Of a stretch of 18,792 nucleotides of DNA, positions 10,801 through 17,335 are shown piece after piece (within the stretch, counting starts at the first letter, position 1; each line of letters begins with the position of its first letter). A program made the position numbers and the translations under genes. The notes under the pieces were generated by a model. It was not told the DNA's origin. It ran no database searches and worked only from the letters and a program-made list of their open reading frames with translations. This stretch comes from an uncultured Myxococcales bacterium (GTDB lineage: Bacteria; Myxococcota_A; UBA9042; DTJE01): positions 1 through 18,792 of the forward strand of contig CALJUR010000089.1 of the NCBI GenBank assembly GCA_937975765.1, in the 5' to 3' direction.

Positions 10801-11977
10801 GCCGCAGTGCAAGGTCAACACCACGGTGAACTGCGACGACGGCCTGGCCTGCACCACCGACTCGTGCGACACGACCGACGGCTGCGTGCACGAGGACAAG
10901 CGCTGCCCGGACAACCCGCCGGACGACCTGTGCAAGACCTACCAGTGCCAGGAGCCCACGGGCAACTGCGTGCTGGTGACCAACACGTGCAACGACCAGA
11001 ACCCCTGCACGAAGGACACCTGCACCCCGGCGACCGGCCTGTGCAGCTACACCTTCCAGTCCGGAGCCGGCTGCCAGCAGTGCGCCAGCGACGCCGAGTG
11101 CAACGACGGCCTGCTGTGCACGAACGACCAGTGCCTGACGGCGGCCGGGACCACGGTCAAGCTGTGCTCGCACACCCCGATCCCGTGCGACGACGGCCTC
11201 GACTGCACGGACGATGCCTGCAACCCGCTGACCGGCGTGTGCGACTACGTGTCGAACTGCACGGACGACGGCAACCTGTGCACGCTGGACGTCTGCGACC
11301 CGGCCACCAAGAACTGCCTGCATCCGGACAAGTCGTGCAACGACGACAACCCGTGCACCACCGACGCGTGCGATGCCCAGACCGGCGAGTGCAGCCACAC
11401 GCTGCTCCCCGACTGCTGCACCGAGAACGCGAACTGCAACGACGGCAGCCTGTGCACGACCGACACCTGCAACACCAACACCCGGACGTGCACCTACACG
11501 CCGATCGTCTGCGTGGACACCAACGTGTGCACCCTGGACGCCTGCGACCTCGGCACCGGCGAGTGCACGTTCACGCCGATCCCGAAGTGCTGCACCGGCC
11601 CGGCGGACTGCGACGACTCGAACCCGTGCTCGGTCGATTCCTGCGACTTCAGCGGGGCGACGCCCACCTGCAAGTACGACGCCCTGCAGTGCTCGGACTT
11701 CAACCCGTGCACGCAGGACTACTGCGATACGGCCTGCAGCGGCTGCGTCAACCTGCCGGCCAGGAACACGGCCGAGCCGTCCTGCTCGGAGTTCGCCTGC
11801 ACGAGGGACTCGGACTGCACGGTCACCAACCTGTGCGCCGTGGCGACCTGCGACCTGGGAACGGGCGAGTGCCTGGTGTCCTGCGGCGGCAAGTGCAACG
11901 ACAACAACGCCTGCACGACGGACACCTGCGATCCGTTCACCGGCGAGTGCACGCACGAGACCATCCCGGGCTGCTGA
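1859..11977 (+). CDS. Giant CTDC-repeat cysteine-rich lipoprotein (3372 aa)
   Basis: The start at ATG 1859 has AAGGAGG (1846-1852) 6 nt upstream and opens a lipoprotein signal: positive residues, hydrophobic core FPVVFAVTVLVAC, and lipobox L18-V-A-C21. Residues 22-88 are a very acidic Asp/Glu/Val/Pro linker. From C89 the protein is Cys-rich, and from about residue 197 to the end it is made of about 109 units (manual count) of roughly 25 residues: C-D-D-G-N-x-C-T-x-D-x-C-D-P-x-T-G-x-C plus 5 to 8 residues, often with an aromatic or His after the last Cys. This matches the Dictyostelium CTDC repeat (PF00526). CxxCxxDxxC inserts divide the array. I estimate one residue in seven is Cys. I see no C-terminal anchor, enzymatic domain or transmembrane segment; the last unit ends at the stop. 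The likely role is a disulfide-stiffened fibre on the cell surface or in the matrix; function is inference. Confidence 0.93.
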   Translation: MASRTRWMFPVVFAVTVLVACGGETQKKDFGEEDAEDAPDVLEVVDAPDIGGEDVTRPEVEVVEDAAEVPPDAQPDEGVSEDAEIPTTCDDDEDCKALEGEDNCLVGKCEDHVCKLVARDCFDGLPCTRDSACDPQRPGGCSYVFLLTPTCAECTYDSDCSSASTCDQNTCVPCPDVEGFDCPPSGKVCRQMPCAGCDDNNPCTIDRCDSSGKVTNTPVNCSDYNPCTTDSCEVATGACLHVPDPTCAICDKDADCNTAALNPSPKCLIGSCTPVVPAEGEPTLPCSARSPCAAPKVCQDGICIDKICTFQKNPCQDGNGCTSDWCDPVEGCLHDCICSECHTATGEGVNSPECDDLDACTIDACVSGSTVGACAGLALSCWYTDVDCDDGNDGTHDSCDSVLGCQHVPLPAECSDALCSQIASDCEEGYCDPLTQKCTFIQKDCDDGDDCTRDGCSAGTCTHTFLSSPGCTDEPCPGDVSVCDDKDPCTIDTCEGTTTDTRYCHHKTNRCDDGNRCTLDLCDPASGCLHVPIPLCPAQECIVDSQCPDASPCELGKCDRPPTQGTGSCTTVPKDCSDGNGCTIDSCQVATGACTHVLDTNIPGCIACPNGDVDICRAAEPNLCKVPSCNYNSGIQEWICSYADKDTDDDDACTIDTCDPATGKAVHKVKPCCQHCTQDYQCNPCDLCKYGVCDLTADPKGLCIWKDLTCDDGNKCHTGVCNPATGACMFGPKDCSDGNQCTTDWCTVRDGCLHEAKSCNDGLRCTLDSCEPATGNCISTPRDCADEDPCTSDYCNESSGTCEHVYEVCDDGDQCTEDRCVQGVGCVHTPNPFPPCNDRCTDDAWCNDNNPCTTDACQGAGTDQATCTWEVKDCGDGDNCTSDYCNPATGRCEHRGLSCDDGNPCTVDSCDDTGNCLHKTAFCSDGNSCTRDYCEADCGGCVFLPYKNPQDPKCTKCTKDADCTVLMPGGGTPNQCVTAKCNTSTGECVASCESTDDDGNKCTFDRCNPATGVTVHLEKPCDDGNLCTTDNCAPATGECLFLQVSCDDSNPCTVDICDSRSGTCTFQLILCDDGNACTVDACDPVTGQCGFVPKNCDDGLPCTQDYCDQRSGQCAHDPIACDDGNPCTTDECDTVTGACGSTAFVCDDGQACTIDLCSPLTGECVFVARQCDAGPVCTTTACDPATGLCTYKALDCNDGNACTKDWCDPRNGLCAHDPVVCTDASLCTNDTCNPLTGCAHGDISLACDDGDPCTVDTCDPMVGCRHAYTPNGTTCPNCTSDQQCFDGNKCVIATCNLGTGRCDYSNVTTCEDGNLCTTNLCDGRTGQCMAVQKNCSDNVACTQDLCNPATGGCSHVSVVCNDLNPCTTDSCDVNTGGCDFVENPCMDGNPCTLDSCDTRMGCVHATATCDDGNLCTTDSCDTKTGLCTNVLIDCNDGNRCSEDSCNPATGLCRNAPVSCDDGNACTTDSCDPATGDCRHVARTCEPRDCCSLAVCDPGTGTCIQTPITCDDNNPCTLGICNPSTCGCNYTQVNCDDGSPCSTDRCSTTTGACVYADYICNDDNTLTSDLCLPEVGCVYRPTGTCTGVADCNDQNLCTTDKCSGGKCSWTSKSCDDANKCTVDTCDGGSGTCMHTPRNCEDGNPCTSDLCDAATGTCTHTPRTCNDGSNCTTDECDTRTGQCVFTPKNCVDDDPCTKDECRTGAGCVNTPVTPLDCEDGDNCTTDSCDPATGRCLHVAKVCRDSDPCTMDSCNFSSGECEFTPKVIDDQNACTVDECDAVTGYVRHYAKDCSDGDPCTVDTCDSGDGTCFHKGKTCDDANPCTTDTCNPLTGQCLNIDKPCNDNNPCTVDGCDPATVECVFIPVDIDDGNACTTDSCDPVTGQVNHLPRTCPDEDGDPCTVDSCNPGTGRCQVTPKDCSDDDWCTNDSCVAGTGACTNTPISCDDGDLCTAEDCDPAIGCRYTPKVCNDSLNCTRDICNPLTGDCVFSTIECIDGNGCTIDECVEATGQCRFTPKNCDDGNLCTRDWCNTGDGSCTHDELYCSDGQGCTLDSCDPADGQCKFVPKTCPDDPNNKCRIGICETSDGSCSIVNKTDFNQACDDKSNCTIDSCDPETGACSYEKVPDCDDCSLPMDPLCNDDDACTVDSCDVMLGVCYHLPVVCNDGDKCKIWEACDSVVGCTYTTKDCTDGNLCTEDQCEPSNGQCFHPPKNCDDGTICTNDSCDPAVGCLNIIRCVDSDPCTDETCSFATGECLYPLKNCDDGDACTTDYCVDGVCKHDSKVDCSDDNGCTLDFCNPGTGLCENPPKCDQPDRCKKNICDPVTFECSFPDVVCDDELACTQDLCDPTTGECIFTDIQCDDNNLCTADSCNSTTGLCDNIEKDCSDDNLCTDDFCNPLTGFCGSRETVCMDEDFCTDDACVEGVGCVYTPVVPCIACQVDAECPDDGVKCTDEVCNDSTHRCEHVVKNCNDFSICTDDSCNEATGLCVNAPKCVDGDNCTVDVCDLVTGACSYPDVDCDDNNECTIDACDAGTGKCKHDSITCDDFDKCTDNLCSPALEGGCFYLPITCRDQDPCTDDACNEDNGQCVYTPVVCDDNSKCTTDYCNSWGCQYISINCDDNNMCTRESCDPVLGCVYLLGSCDDGNLCTNDLCDPLTGFCSHTDKCEDNNLCTNDSCDPRLGVCVYNTITCDDGIDCSVDSCVPSTGVCQHNYSSCITCSASKPCPAASDPCVDDTCDTTLGICTYIVNRCIDEANPCLKGTCNPSTGACENYQPLVCADDGNLCTDDVCDPVAGGCLPKYKACDDGDLCTTDLCNPDTGLCEFQPVVCTGAPDACHVRECMPATGTCEVQQVYCNDQNDCTTDTCDMALGCVYTPNDTCVDCSETKPCPAAPDACTTARCDLILGICYYDRLDCDDGDLCTGDTCTDGTCEHLPIGCNDDKYCTTDACDPLTGICGNTPVECTPPDACTIVTCREPTAGVEPPEPQCKVNTTVNCDDGLACTTDSCDTTDGCVHEDKRCPDNPPDDLCKTYQCQEPTGNCVLVTNTCNDQNPCTKDTCTPATGLCSYTFQSGAGCQQCASDAECNDGLLCTNDQCLTAAGTTVKLCSHTPIPCDDGLDCTDDACNPLTGVCDYVSNCTDDGNLCTLDVCDPATKNCLHPDKSCNDDNPCTTDACDAQTGECSHTLLPDCCTENANCNDGSLCTTDTCNTNTRTCTYTPIVCVDTNVCTLDACDLGTGECTFTPIPKCCTGPADCDDSNPCSVDSCDFSGATPTCKYDALQCSDFNPCTQDYCDTACSGCVNLPARNTAEPSCSEFACTRDSDCTVTNLCAVATCDLGTGECLVSCGGKCNDNNACTTDTCDPFTGECTHETIPGC
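2447..11974 (+). repeat. Array of about 109 CTDC-type protein repeats (about 75-bp DNA period)
   Basis: The repeat array of the giant lipoprotein runs from the first regular unit to the stop codon. The DNA period is about 75 bp, with stock segments such as TGCGACGACGGCAAC recurring many times. Cys is almost always TGC; the few TGT codons I noticed are at about 4919, 9676 and 9824. Most units have four cysteines with spacings C-x5-C-x4-C-x6-C, the last gap often one residue shorter. I found no two complete units with identical protein sequence, so the array looks old and diverged rather than freshly expanded. Extended units with CxxCxxDxxC inserts occur at 2309, 2597, 3875, 4718, 5681, 9149, 9992, 10484 and 11072. 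Confidence 0.9.
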
Positions 11978-12028
11978 CGGCCCCGGCCTCCCATCCCCTG
12001 TCCGATCCCTCTGCCGGATGGCCTTCCA

Positions 12029-12050
12029 CCGGCGGGGTGCGTCCCGTCGG
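12029..12050 (+). terminator. Possible terminator between the giant gene and prs
   Basis: A 9-bp stem with two G-T pairs (12029-12037 with 12042-12050) and the loop TGCG lies 52 bp after the stop of the giant gene. Only two Ts follow, and the next base starts the -35 box of the prs promoter. It could stop transcription from the giant gene before prs, but the weak T-tract makes this uncertain. Confidence 0.3.
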
Positions 12051-12079
12051 TTGACGGAAGGAGGGTACGGGTCTATAAA
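12051..12079 (+). promoter_or_regulatory. Promoter of the prs-thiI operon
   Basis: TTGACG (12051-12056) and TATAAA (12074-12079) are 17 bp apart, each one base from consensus. Transcription would start near 12086, 35 nt before the GTG start of prs. This gives the housekeeping pair its own promoter, separate from the giant gene. Confidence 0.8.
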
Positions 12080-12120
12080 GGCGGCGCCTTGGCGGCACCC
12101 CGCTGGCTCGGAGGCATCTC

Positions 12121-13104
12121 GTGAAGGCCGACATGATCGTCTTTTCCGGATCGTCCCACCCGGACCTGTCCCAGCGCGTTGCGAACCAGCTGGGCAAGCC
12201 GCTGGGCCGCAGCGAGACGCTGAAGTTCTCGAACGAGAACATCATGGTCCGGCTGCAGGACAACGTCCGCGAGAAGGACGTCTTCGTCATCCAGACGTCC
12301 TCGAACCCCGTGAACGACAACCTGGTGGAACTGCTGATCTTCATCGACGCGCTGAAGTACGCCAGCGCGGCGCGGATCACGGCGGTCCTGCCCTACTACC
12401 CGTACTGCCGATCGGACAAGAAGGACGAACCGCGCATCAGCGTGGCGGCGCGCCTGGTGGCGGACCTGCTGCAGACCGCGGGCGCGCACCGGGTCCTGTC
12501 GATGAACCTGCACTCGCCGCAGATCATGGGGTTCTTCCGGATCCCGATGGACCAGTTGCTGGCGGCGCCGATCTTCTTCCAGTACTTCAACAACGTCCTG
12601 TTCCGGCAGGAGTCGAAGGAGGACTGGGTGCTGGTGTTCGGCGACGCGGGCGCGGCCAAGGCGTTCTCGTACTACGCGGACGAGCTGCGGATGCCCGTCG
12701 CGATCATGGACAAGGCCCGCACGGACCACAGCGAGAAGCCCGTGGTGCGCCAGGTCATCGGCGACGTGAAGGGGCGCCCGTGCCTGATCGTGGACGACGA
12801 GATCACGACCGGCGGGACGCTGGTCGAGGCGGCGACGAAACTGCTGGACGTGGGCGCCCGGAAGGTGCTGGCTGCGGCGATCCACCCGGTCTTCTCGGGC
12901 AACGCCATCGAGAAGCTGGTCAAGTCGCCGATCGAGCGCTTCATCGTCGGCAACACGGTACCGGTCGCGGACAAGATCGCCGGCCACGAGGACCGCTTCG
13001 AGGTGCTGGACCTGTCGCCGCTGTTCGCCCGCGCCATCGAGTGCATCCACGACGGGACCTCGATGTCCGAGCTGTTCCCGCCGTCCGTCCGCCGCCGGGG
13101 CTGA
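12121..13104 (+). CDS. prs: Ribose-phosphate pyrophosphokinase (PRPP synthetase)
   Basis: This cytoplasmic enzyme makes 5-phosphoribosyl 1-pyrophosphate from ribose 5-phosphate and ATP, feeding purine, pyrimidine, NAD, His and Trp synthesis. The 327-aa length is near the usual 310 to 320. Family marks are the N-terminal FSGSSHPDLSQRVA, the segment LPYYPYCRSDKKDEPRIS (about 90-107), the catalytic-type histidine H131 in NLHSPQIMGFF, and the PRPP-binding loop LIVDDEITTGGT (222-233). The Arg-rich flexible loop is altered relative to E. coli (DKARTDHSEKP), but Lys198 and Arg200 remain. GTG 12121 is preferred over ATG 12133 because GGAGG (12110-12114) is 6 nt from the GTG. thiI follows after 2 nt, implying one operon. 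Confidence 0.95.
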   Translation: MKADMIVFSGSSHPDLSQRVANQLGKPLGRSETLKFSNENIMVRLQDNVREKDVFVIQTSSNPVNDNLVELLIFIDALKYASAARITAVLPYYPYCRSDKKDEPRISVAARLVADLLQTAGAHRVLSMNLHSPQIMGFFRIPMDQLLAAPIFFQYFNNVLFRQESKEDWVLVFGDAGAAKAFSYYADELRMPVAIMDKARTDHSEKPVVRQVIGDVKGRPCLIVDDEITTGGTLVEAATKLLDVGARKVLAAAIHPVFSGNAIEKLVKSPIERFIVGNTVPVADKIAGHEDRFEVLDLSPLFARAIECIHDGTSMSELFPPSVRRRG

Positions 13105-13106
13105 CG

Positions 13107-14345
13107 ATGATCACCAACGCCGTCGTCGTGCGCTTCGCCGAGGTCTTCCTGAAGGGCGGGCGCAAGGCCTGGTTCACGGCCCGCCTGAAGGAATCGCTGG
13201 AACGCAACCTGCACCGCGCGGGCCCGTACCGGGTGCGCGAGGAACACGACCACCTGCAGGTCATCCACAAGGACGGGTCGGGCGCGAACCTGCCGGACTT
13301 CGAGATCACGCCGGAACTGGAGACGGCGCTGGCGCGGACGTTCGGGGTGCAGACCTGGACGCCGTGCCGCATGGTGCCGCGCGAGATCGGCGTCATCGAG
13401 GCCGAGGTGATGCGCATCGCCGACCAGCACGTCGCGGGCGCGCCGTCGTTCCGGATCGAGGCGTCGCGGGCCGACAAGGAGTTCCCGCTGTGCTCGATGG
13501 ACCTGGCGCGGCGGCTGGGGGCGCTGGTGTGGGTCAAGCACCAGGTGCCCGGGAAGATGAAGGACCCGGCGGTGGCGATCGGGGTGCACATCCTGCCGCG
13601 CGCGGCGATGCTGTCGGTGCGGACCGCGAAGGGGCCGGGCGGGCTGCCGGTGGGGACGGCCGGGCGGGTGCTGCTGCTGCTGTCCGGGGGCATCGACTCG
13701 CCGGTGGCGGGCTGGCAGATGATGCGCCGCGGGTGCGACCTGGACGCGGTGCACTTCGACGCGGCGCCGTACACGAAGGCGGCGGCCCGGGCCAAGGTGG
13801 AGACGCTGGCGGGGATGCTGGCGGAGTACCAGGCGTCCATGCGGCTGTGGGTGGTGCCGTTCGCGGCGGTGCAGTCGGCGCTGCGGGACCGGGCGCCGGG
13901 CCGGATGCTGGTGGTGCTGTACCGGCGCATGATGATGCGGATCGCGACGCGGCTGGCACGGCAGGCCGGCGCGCTGGCGCTGGTCACGGGCGAGAACCTG
14001 GGCCAGGTGGCCAGCCAGACCCTGGACAATCTGTCGGTGATCGAGGACGCGGCGGGGCTGCCGGTGCTGCGGCCGCTGCTGGCGTACGACAAGCTGGAGA
14101 CGATCGCGCTGGCCCGGCAGATCGGGACCTACAAGACCTCGATCCTGCCCTACGAGGACTGCTGCAGCCTGTTCGTGCCGCCGCACCCGGAGACCGCGGC
14201 CCGCCTGGAACCGACGCTGGCCATCGAGCAGCGGTTCGAGGTGGAGGCGCTGGTCGATGCCGCGGTGGCAGCCACCGAGGAGATCGTGCTGGGGACCCCG
14301 CCGGCGAAGGCCCCGGACGCCCCGGAACCCGCTCCCGTGCCCTGA
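13107..14345 (+). CDS. thiI: tRNA uracil 4-sulfurtransferase ThiI (short form, no rhodanese domain)
   Basis: ThiI adenylates U8 of tRNA and inserts sulfur to give 4-thiouridine; in many bacteria it also serves thiamine thiazole synthesis. The 412-aa protein has an N-terminal ferredoxin-like and THUMP part (about 1-170) and a PP-loop ATPase domain with S193-G-G-I-D-S198 followed by PVAGW, diagnostic of ThiI. The segment Y349-E-D-C-C-S-L-F-V-P carries the family's conserved cysteine. E. coli ThiI has about 480 residues with a C-terminal rhodanese domain; here the chain ends in a Pro/Ala tail, so sulfur must come another way, as in short ThiI proteins. There is no clear Shine-Dalgarno, and the 2-nt gap after prs suggests translational coupling. 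Confidence 0.93.
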   Translation: MITNAVVVRFAEVFLKGGRKAWFTARLKESLERNLHRAGPYRVREEHDHLQVIHKDGSGANLPDFEITPELETALARTFGVQTWTPCRMVPREIGVIEAEVMRIADQHVAGAPSFRIEASRADKEFPLCSMDLARRLGALVWVKHQVPGKMKDPAVAIGVHILPRAAMLSVRTAKGPGGLPVGTAGRVLLLLSGGIDSPVAGWQMMRRGCDLDAVHFDAAPYTKAAARAKVETLAGMLAEYQASMRLWVVPFAAVQSALRDRAPGRMLVVLYRRMMMRIATRLARQAGALALVTGENLGQVASQTLDNLSVIEDAAGLPVLRPLLAYDKLETIALARQIGTYKTSILPYEDCCSLFVPPHPETAARLEPTLAIEQRFEVEALVDAAVAATEEIVLGTPPAKAPDAPEPAPVP

Positions 14346-14371
14346 TTGCTTCCGAAGGAACGCCGTGAATT

Positions 14372-14409
14372 GCCCTTGCAGGCCGCGGATTCCGGCTGCC
14401 TGCAAGGGC
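14372..14409. terminator. Hairpin between convergent thiI and the pyrG-operon lipoprotein gene
   Basis: A perfect 12-bp inverted repeat (14372-14383 with 14398-14409) around 14 bases lies 26 bp after the thiI stop and 65 bp from the stop of the opposing gene. No T-run follows on either strand. Its place between convergent genes fits a bidirectional terminator or an mRNA 3'-end stabiliser; without T-tracts it would have to work by Rho or as a processing signal. Confidence 0.5.
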
Positions 14410-14416
14410 CAGGGCA

Positions 14417-14438
14417 GGCGGGGGACGGGGCCCCCGCC
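14417..14438. repeat. Palindromic GC hairpin motif, copy 2
   Basis: GGCGGGGG (14417-14424) and CCCCCGCC (14431-14438) enclose ACGGGG. This repeats the motif at 252-273 with a single loop difference. GCAG and CTGC extend the stem past a one-base bulge. It follows the 12-bp hairpin at 14372-14409 in the same convergent gap. It may belong to a genome-wide intergenic palindrome family, which is inference from two copies. Confidence 0.6.
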
Positions 14439-14474
14439 CTGCATCGAACCGGACGCCCTGCAGGGGAGCGGGCG

Positions 14475-15458
14475 TCAGCGGTCGATAGTGACCCGCGACT
14501 TCAGCGGGACCTGGCTGGGCTGGACCTTCAGGAATGCCTTGCACCGGGTCGCGGACACCTCGCGGACCGTGAAGGACTGGCCGGCGACGCGGCCCTGGGC
14601 ACCGCGGCGCACCCCGTCCTCGGTGCCGCGATTGATGATGATCACGACGCCGTTGCCCTCCTCGACCACGCCCAGCACGGTGCCCGAGACCCCCGAGGAA
14701 GCGCCTTCGCACTGCAGGGTGTCGAGGTTGCAGGTCTCGCCGGAGGCGCAGGGCGGCTGGCACCTGCGGGGACGCGGATCGGTACGGGGGGGCGGCTGCG
14801 GACGCGACGTCTCCACGGCGATGCAGCGGCGCTCCTCGACGTCGCACACCTTGCCCCGCCCGCACCCGCCCGGGCAGGCCTCCTCGCAGCGGCCCATCTC
14901 GCAGACCTGGCCGCGGCGGCAGGGCGGCGAGCATTCCGCGGGCACGCAGGTCCCCTTTGCGCAGGCCATGCCGGCCGGGCAGCAGCCGACGGGCGGGCAG
15001 CAGGCGGCGCCGGGCTCGCAGGCGGCACAGGGGTCCAGCGGCTCGACGCGCGTCTCGACCATGTAGGCGGCCTTGCCCTTCCGGACCTCGACGCGGAAGA
15101 AGTAGTCCTTGTCCTTCCGGGCGTCGAAGGTGAAGGGGTAGTCCACCGTCCCCGGCACGATCCGCTGGGTCTGCAGCGAGTTGCCGTCGAAGTCGTACAG
15201 GGAGATCTCGCCCTGCACGTTGTGCGGCGTGAAGCGGTCGCCGAACGAGAACACGACGGTGGCGCGGACGTCCTGGTAGTACGAGAAATCCTTCCAGTCC
15301 ACCGGGTCGCTGCCGGACTGGATCGTGTCCTTCACCAGGACCCCGGGACTGATGCGCAGCGCCTTCGGACGGGACGCGTCATCGACCTCCGGCACGCCGC
15401 CGCCGCATCCCGCGACGACCAGGACCAGGGCCACGAGGAAGCGAAGTCGGTCGTGCAT
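14475..15458 (-). CDS. Cys-rich lipoprotein with PPC-like and FlgT-C-like domains (327 aa)
   Basis: The lipobox V15-A-G-C18 follows a hydrophobic N-terminus, so the mature protein is probably membrane-anchored. Residues about 38-138 (VDWKDFSYY, EISLYDFDGNSL, DYPFTFDARKDKDYFFRVEV) resemble the bacterial pre-peptidase C-terminal (PPC) beta-sandwich. Residues 144-250 are Cys-rich in several small knot-like units (CPAGMACAKGTC, CRRGQVCEMGRC, CGRGKVCDVEERRC) with a Pro/Arg linker at 218-232. Residues 255-327 (VLGVVEEGNGVVIIINRGTE, DGVRRGAQGRV) look like the small beta-barrel at the end of FlgT-type proteins. Domain names rest on pattern only. AGGAGGAG (15461-15468) sets the start, and the gene begins 27 bp after the pyrG stop, so it is in an operon with pyrG. 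Confidence 0.85.
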   Translation of the reverse strand: MHDRLRFLVALVLVVAGCGGGVPEVDDASRPKALRISPGVLVKDTIQSGSDPVDWKDFSYYQDVRATVVFSFGDRFTPHNVQGEISLYDFDGNSLQTQRIVPGTVDYPFTFDARKDKDYFFRVEVRKGKAAYMVETRVEPLDPCAACEPGAACCPPVGCCPAGMACAKGTCVPAECSPPCRRGQVCEMGRCEEACPGGCGRGKVCDVEERRCIAVETSRPQPPPRTDPRPRRCQPPCASGETCNLDTLQCEGASSGVSGTVLGVVEEGNGVVIIINRGTEDGVRRGAQGRVAGQSFTVREVSATRCKAFLKVQPSQVPLKSRVTIDR

Positions 15459-15485
15459 GGCTCCTCCTCGACCGCGAGAACGCGA

Positions 15486-17156
<1,671 letters not shown>

Positions 17157-17209
17157 GGTTACTCCTATCGATGGAAAGAACTCTTGGCCGCTTCTGTCCC
17201 GGCCGGCAT

Positions 17210-17239
17210 ATCCTAGAACCGCCCCCGGCGGGATGTCAA
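17210..17239 (-). promoter_or_regulatory. Promoter of the pyrG operon
   Basis: On the minus strand a perfect TTGACA (17234-17239) and TAGGAT (17210-17215) are 18 bp apart. Transcription should start near 17203, giving a leader of roughly 45 nt. I see no run of identical start-site bases or attenuator of the kind known for Bacillus pyrG. Confidence 0.75.
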
Positions 17240-17272
17240 AGGGAAACCGGGGGGCCGAGGGGCATCGGGAGG

Positions 17273-17301
17273 TTGCGGGACGGGCTCCGGGAGGGTACAA
17301 C
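17273..17301 (+). promoter_or_regulatory. Probable promoter of the yicC-family gene
   Basis: TTGCGG (17273-17278) and TACAAC (17296-17301) are 17 bp apart, with four of six consensus bases in each box. Transcription would start near 17308 and give a leader of about 28 nt. It is divergent from the pyrG promoter within the same 179-bp gap. Confidence 0.5.
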
Positions 17302-17335
17302 CCGCGGCGGCAGGACGGACGGGGCAGGAGGGCAG

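Noticed and set aside
1844..11956. An open frame of 3370 codons on the minus strand opposite the giant gene
   Set aside because: It is a by-product of the GC-rich repeated codons; the translation is Ala/Val/Arg low-complexity with no domain, start signal or sensible repeat chemistry.
1859..11977. Myxococcus-type Cys-rich repeat (TIGR02232) or EGF domains as the identity of the giant array
   Set aside because: The Myxococcus repeat is longer with GxGCxxxC spacing, and EGF has six cysteines; the observed four-Cys 25-residue unit fits CTDC better.
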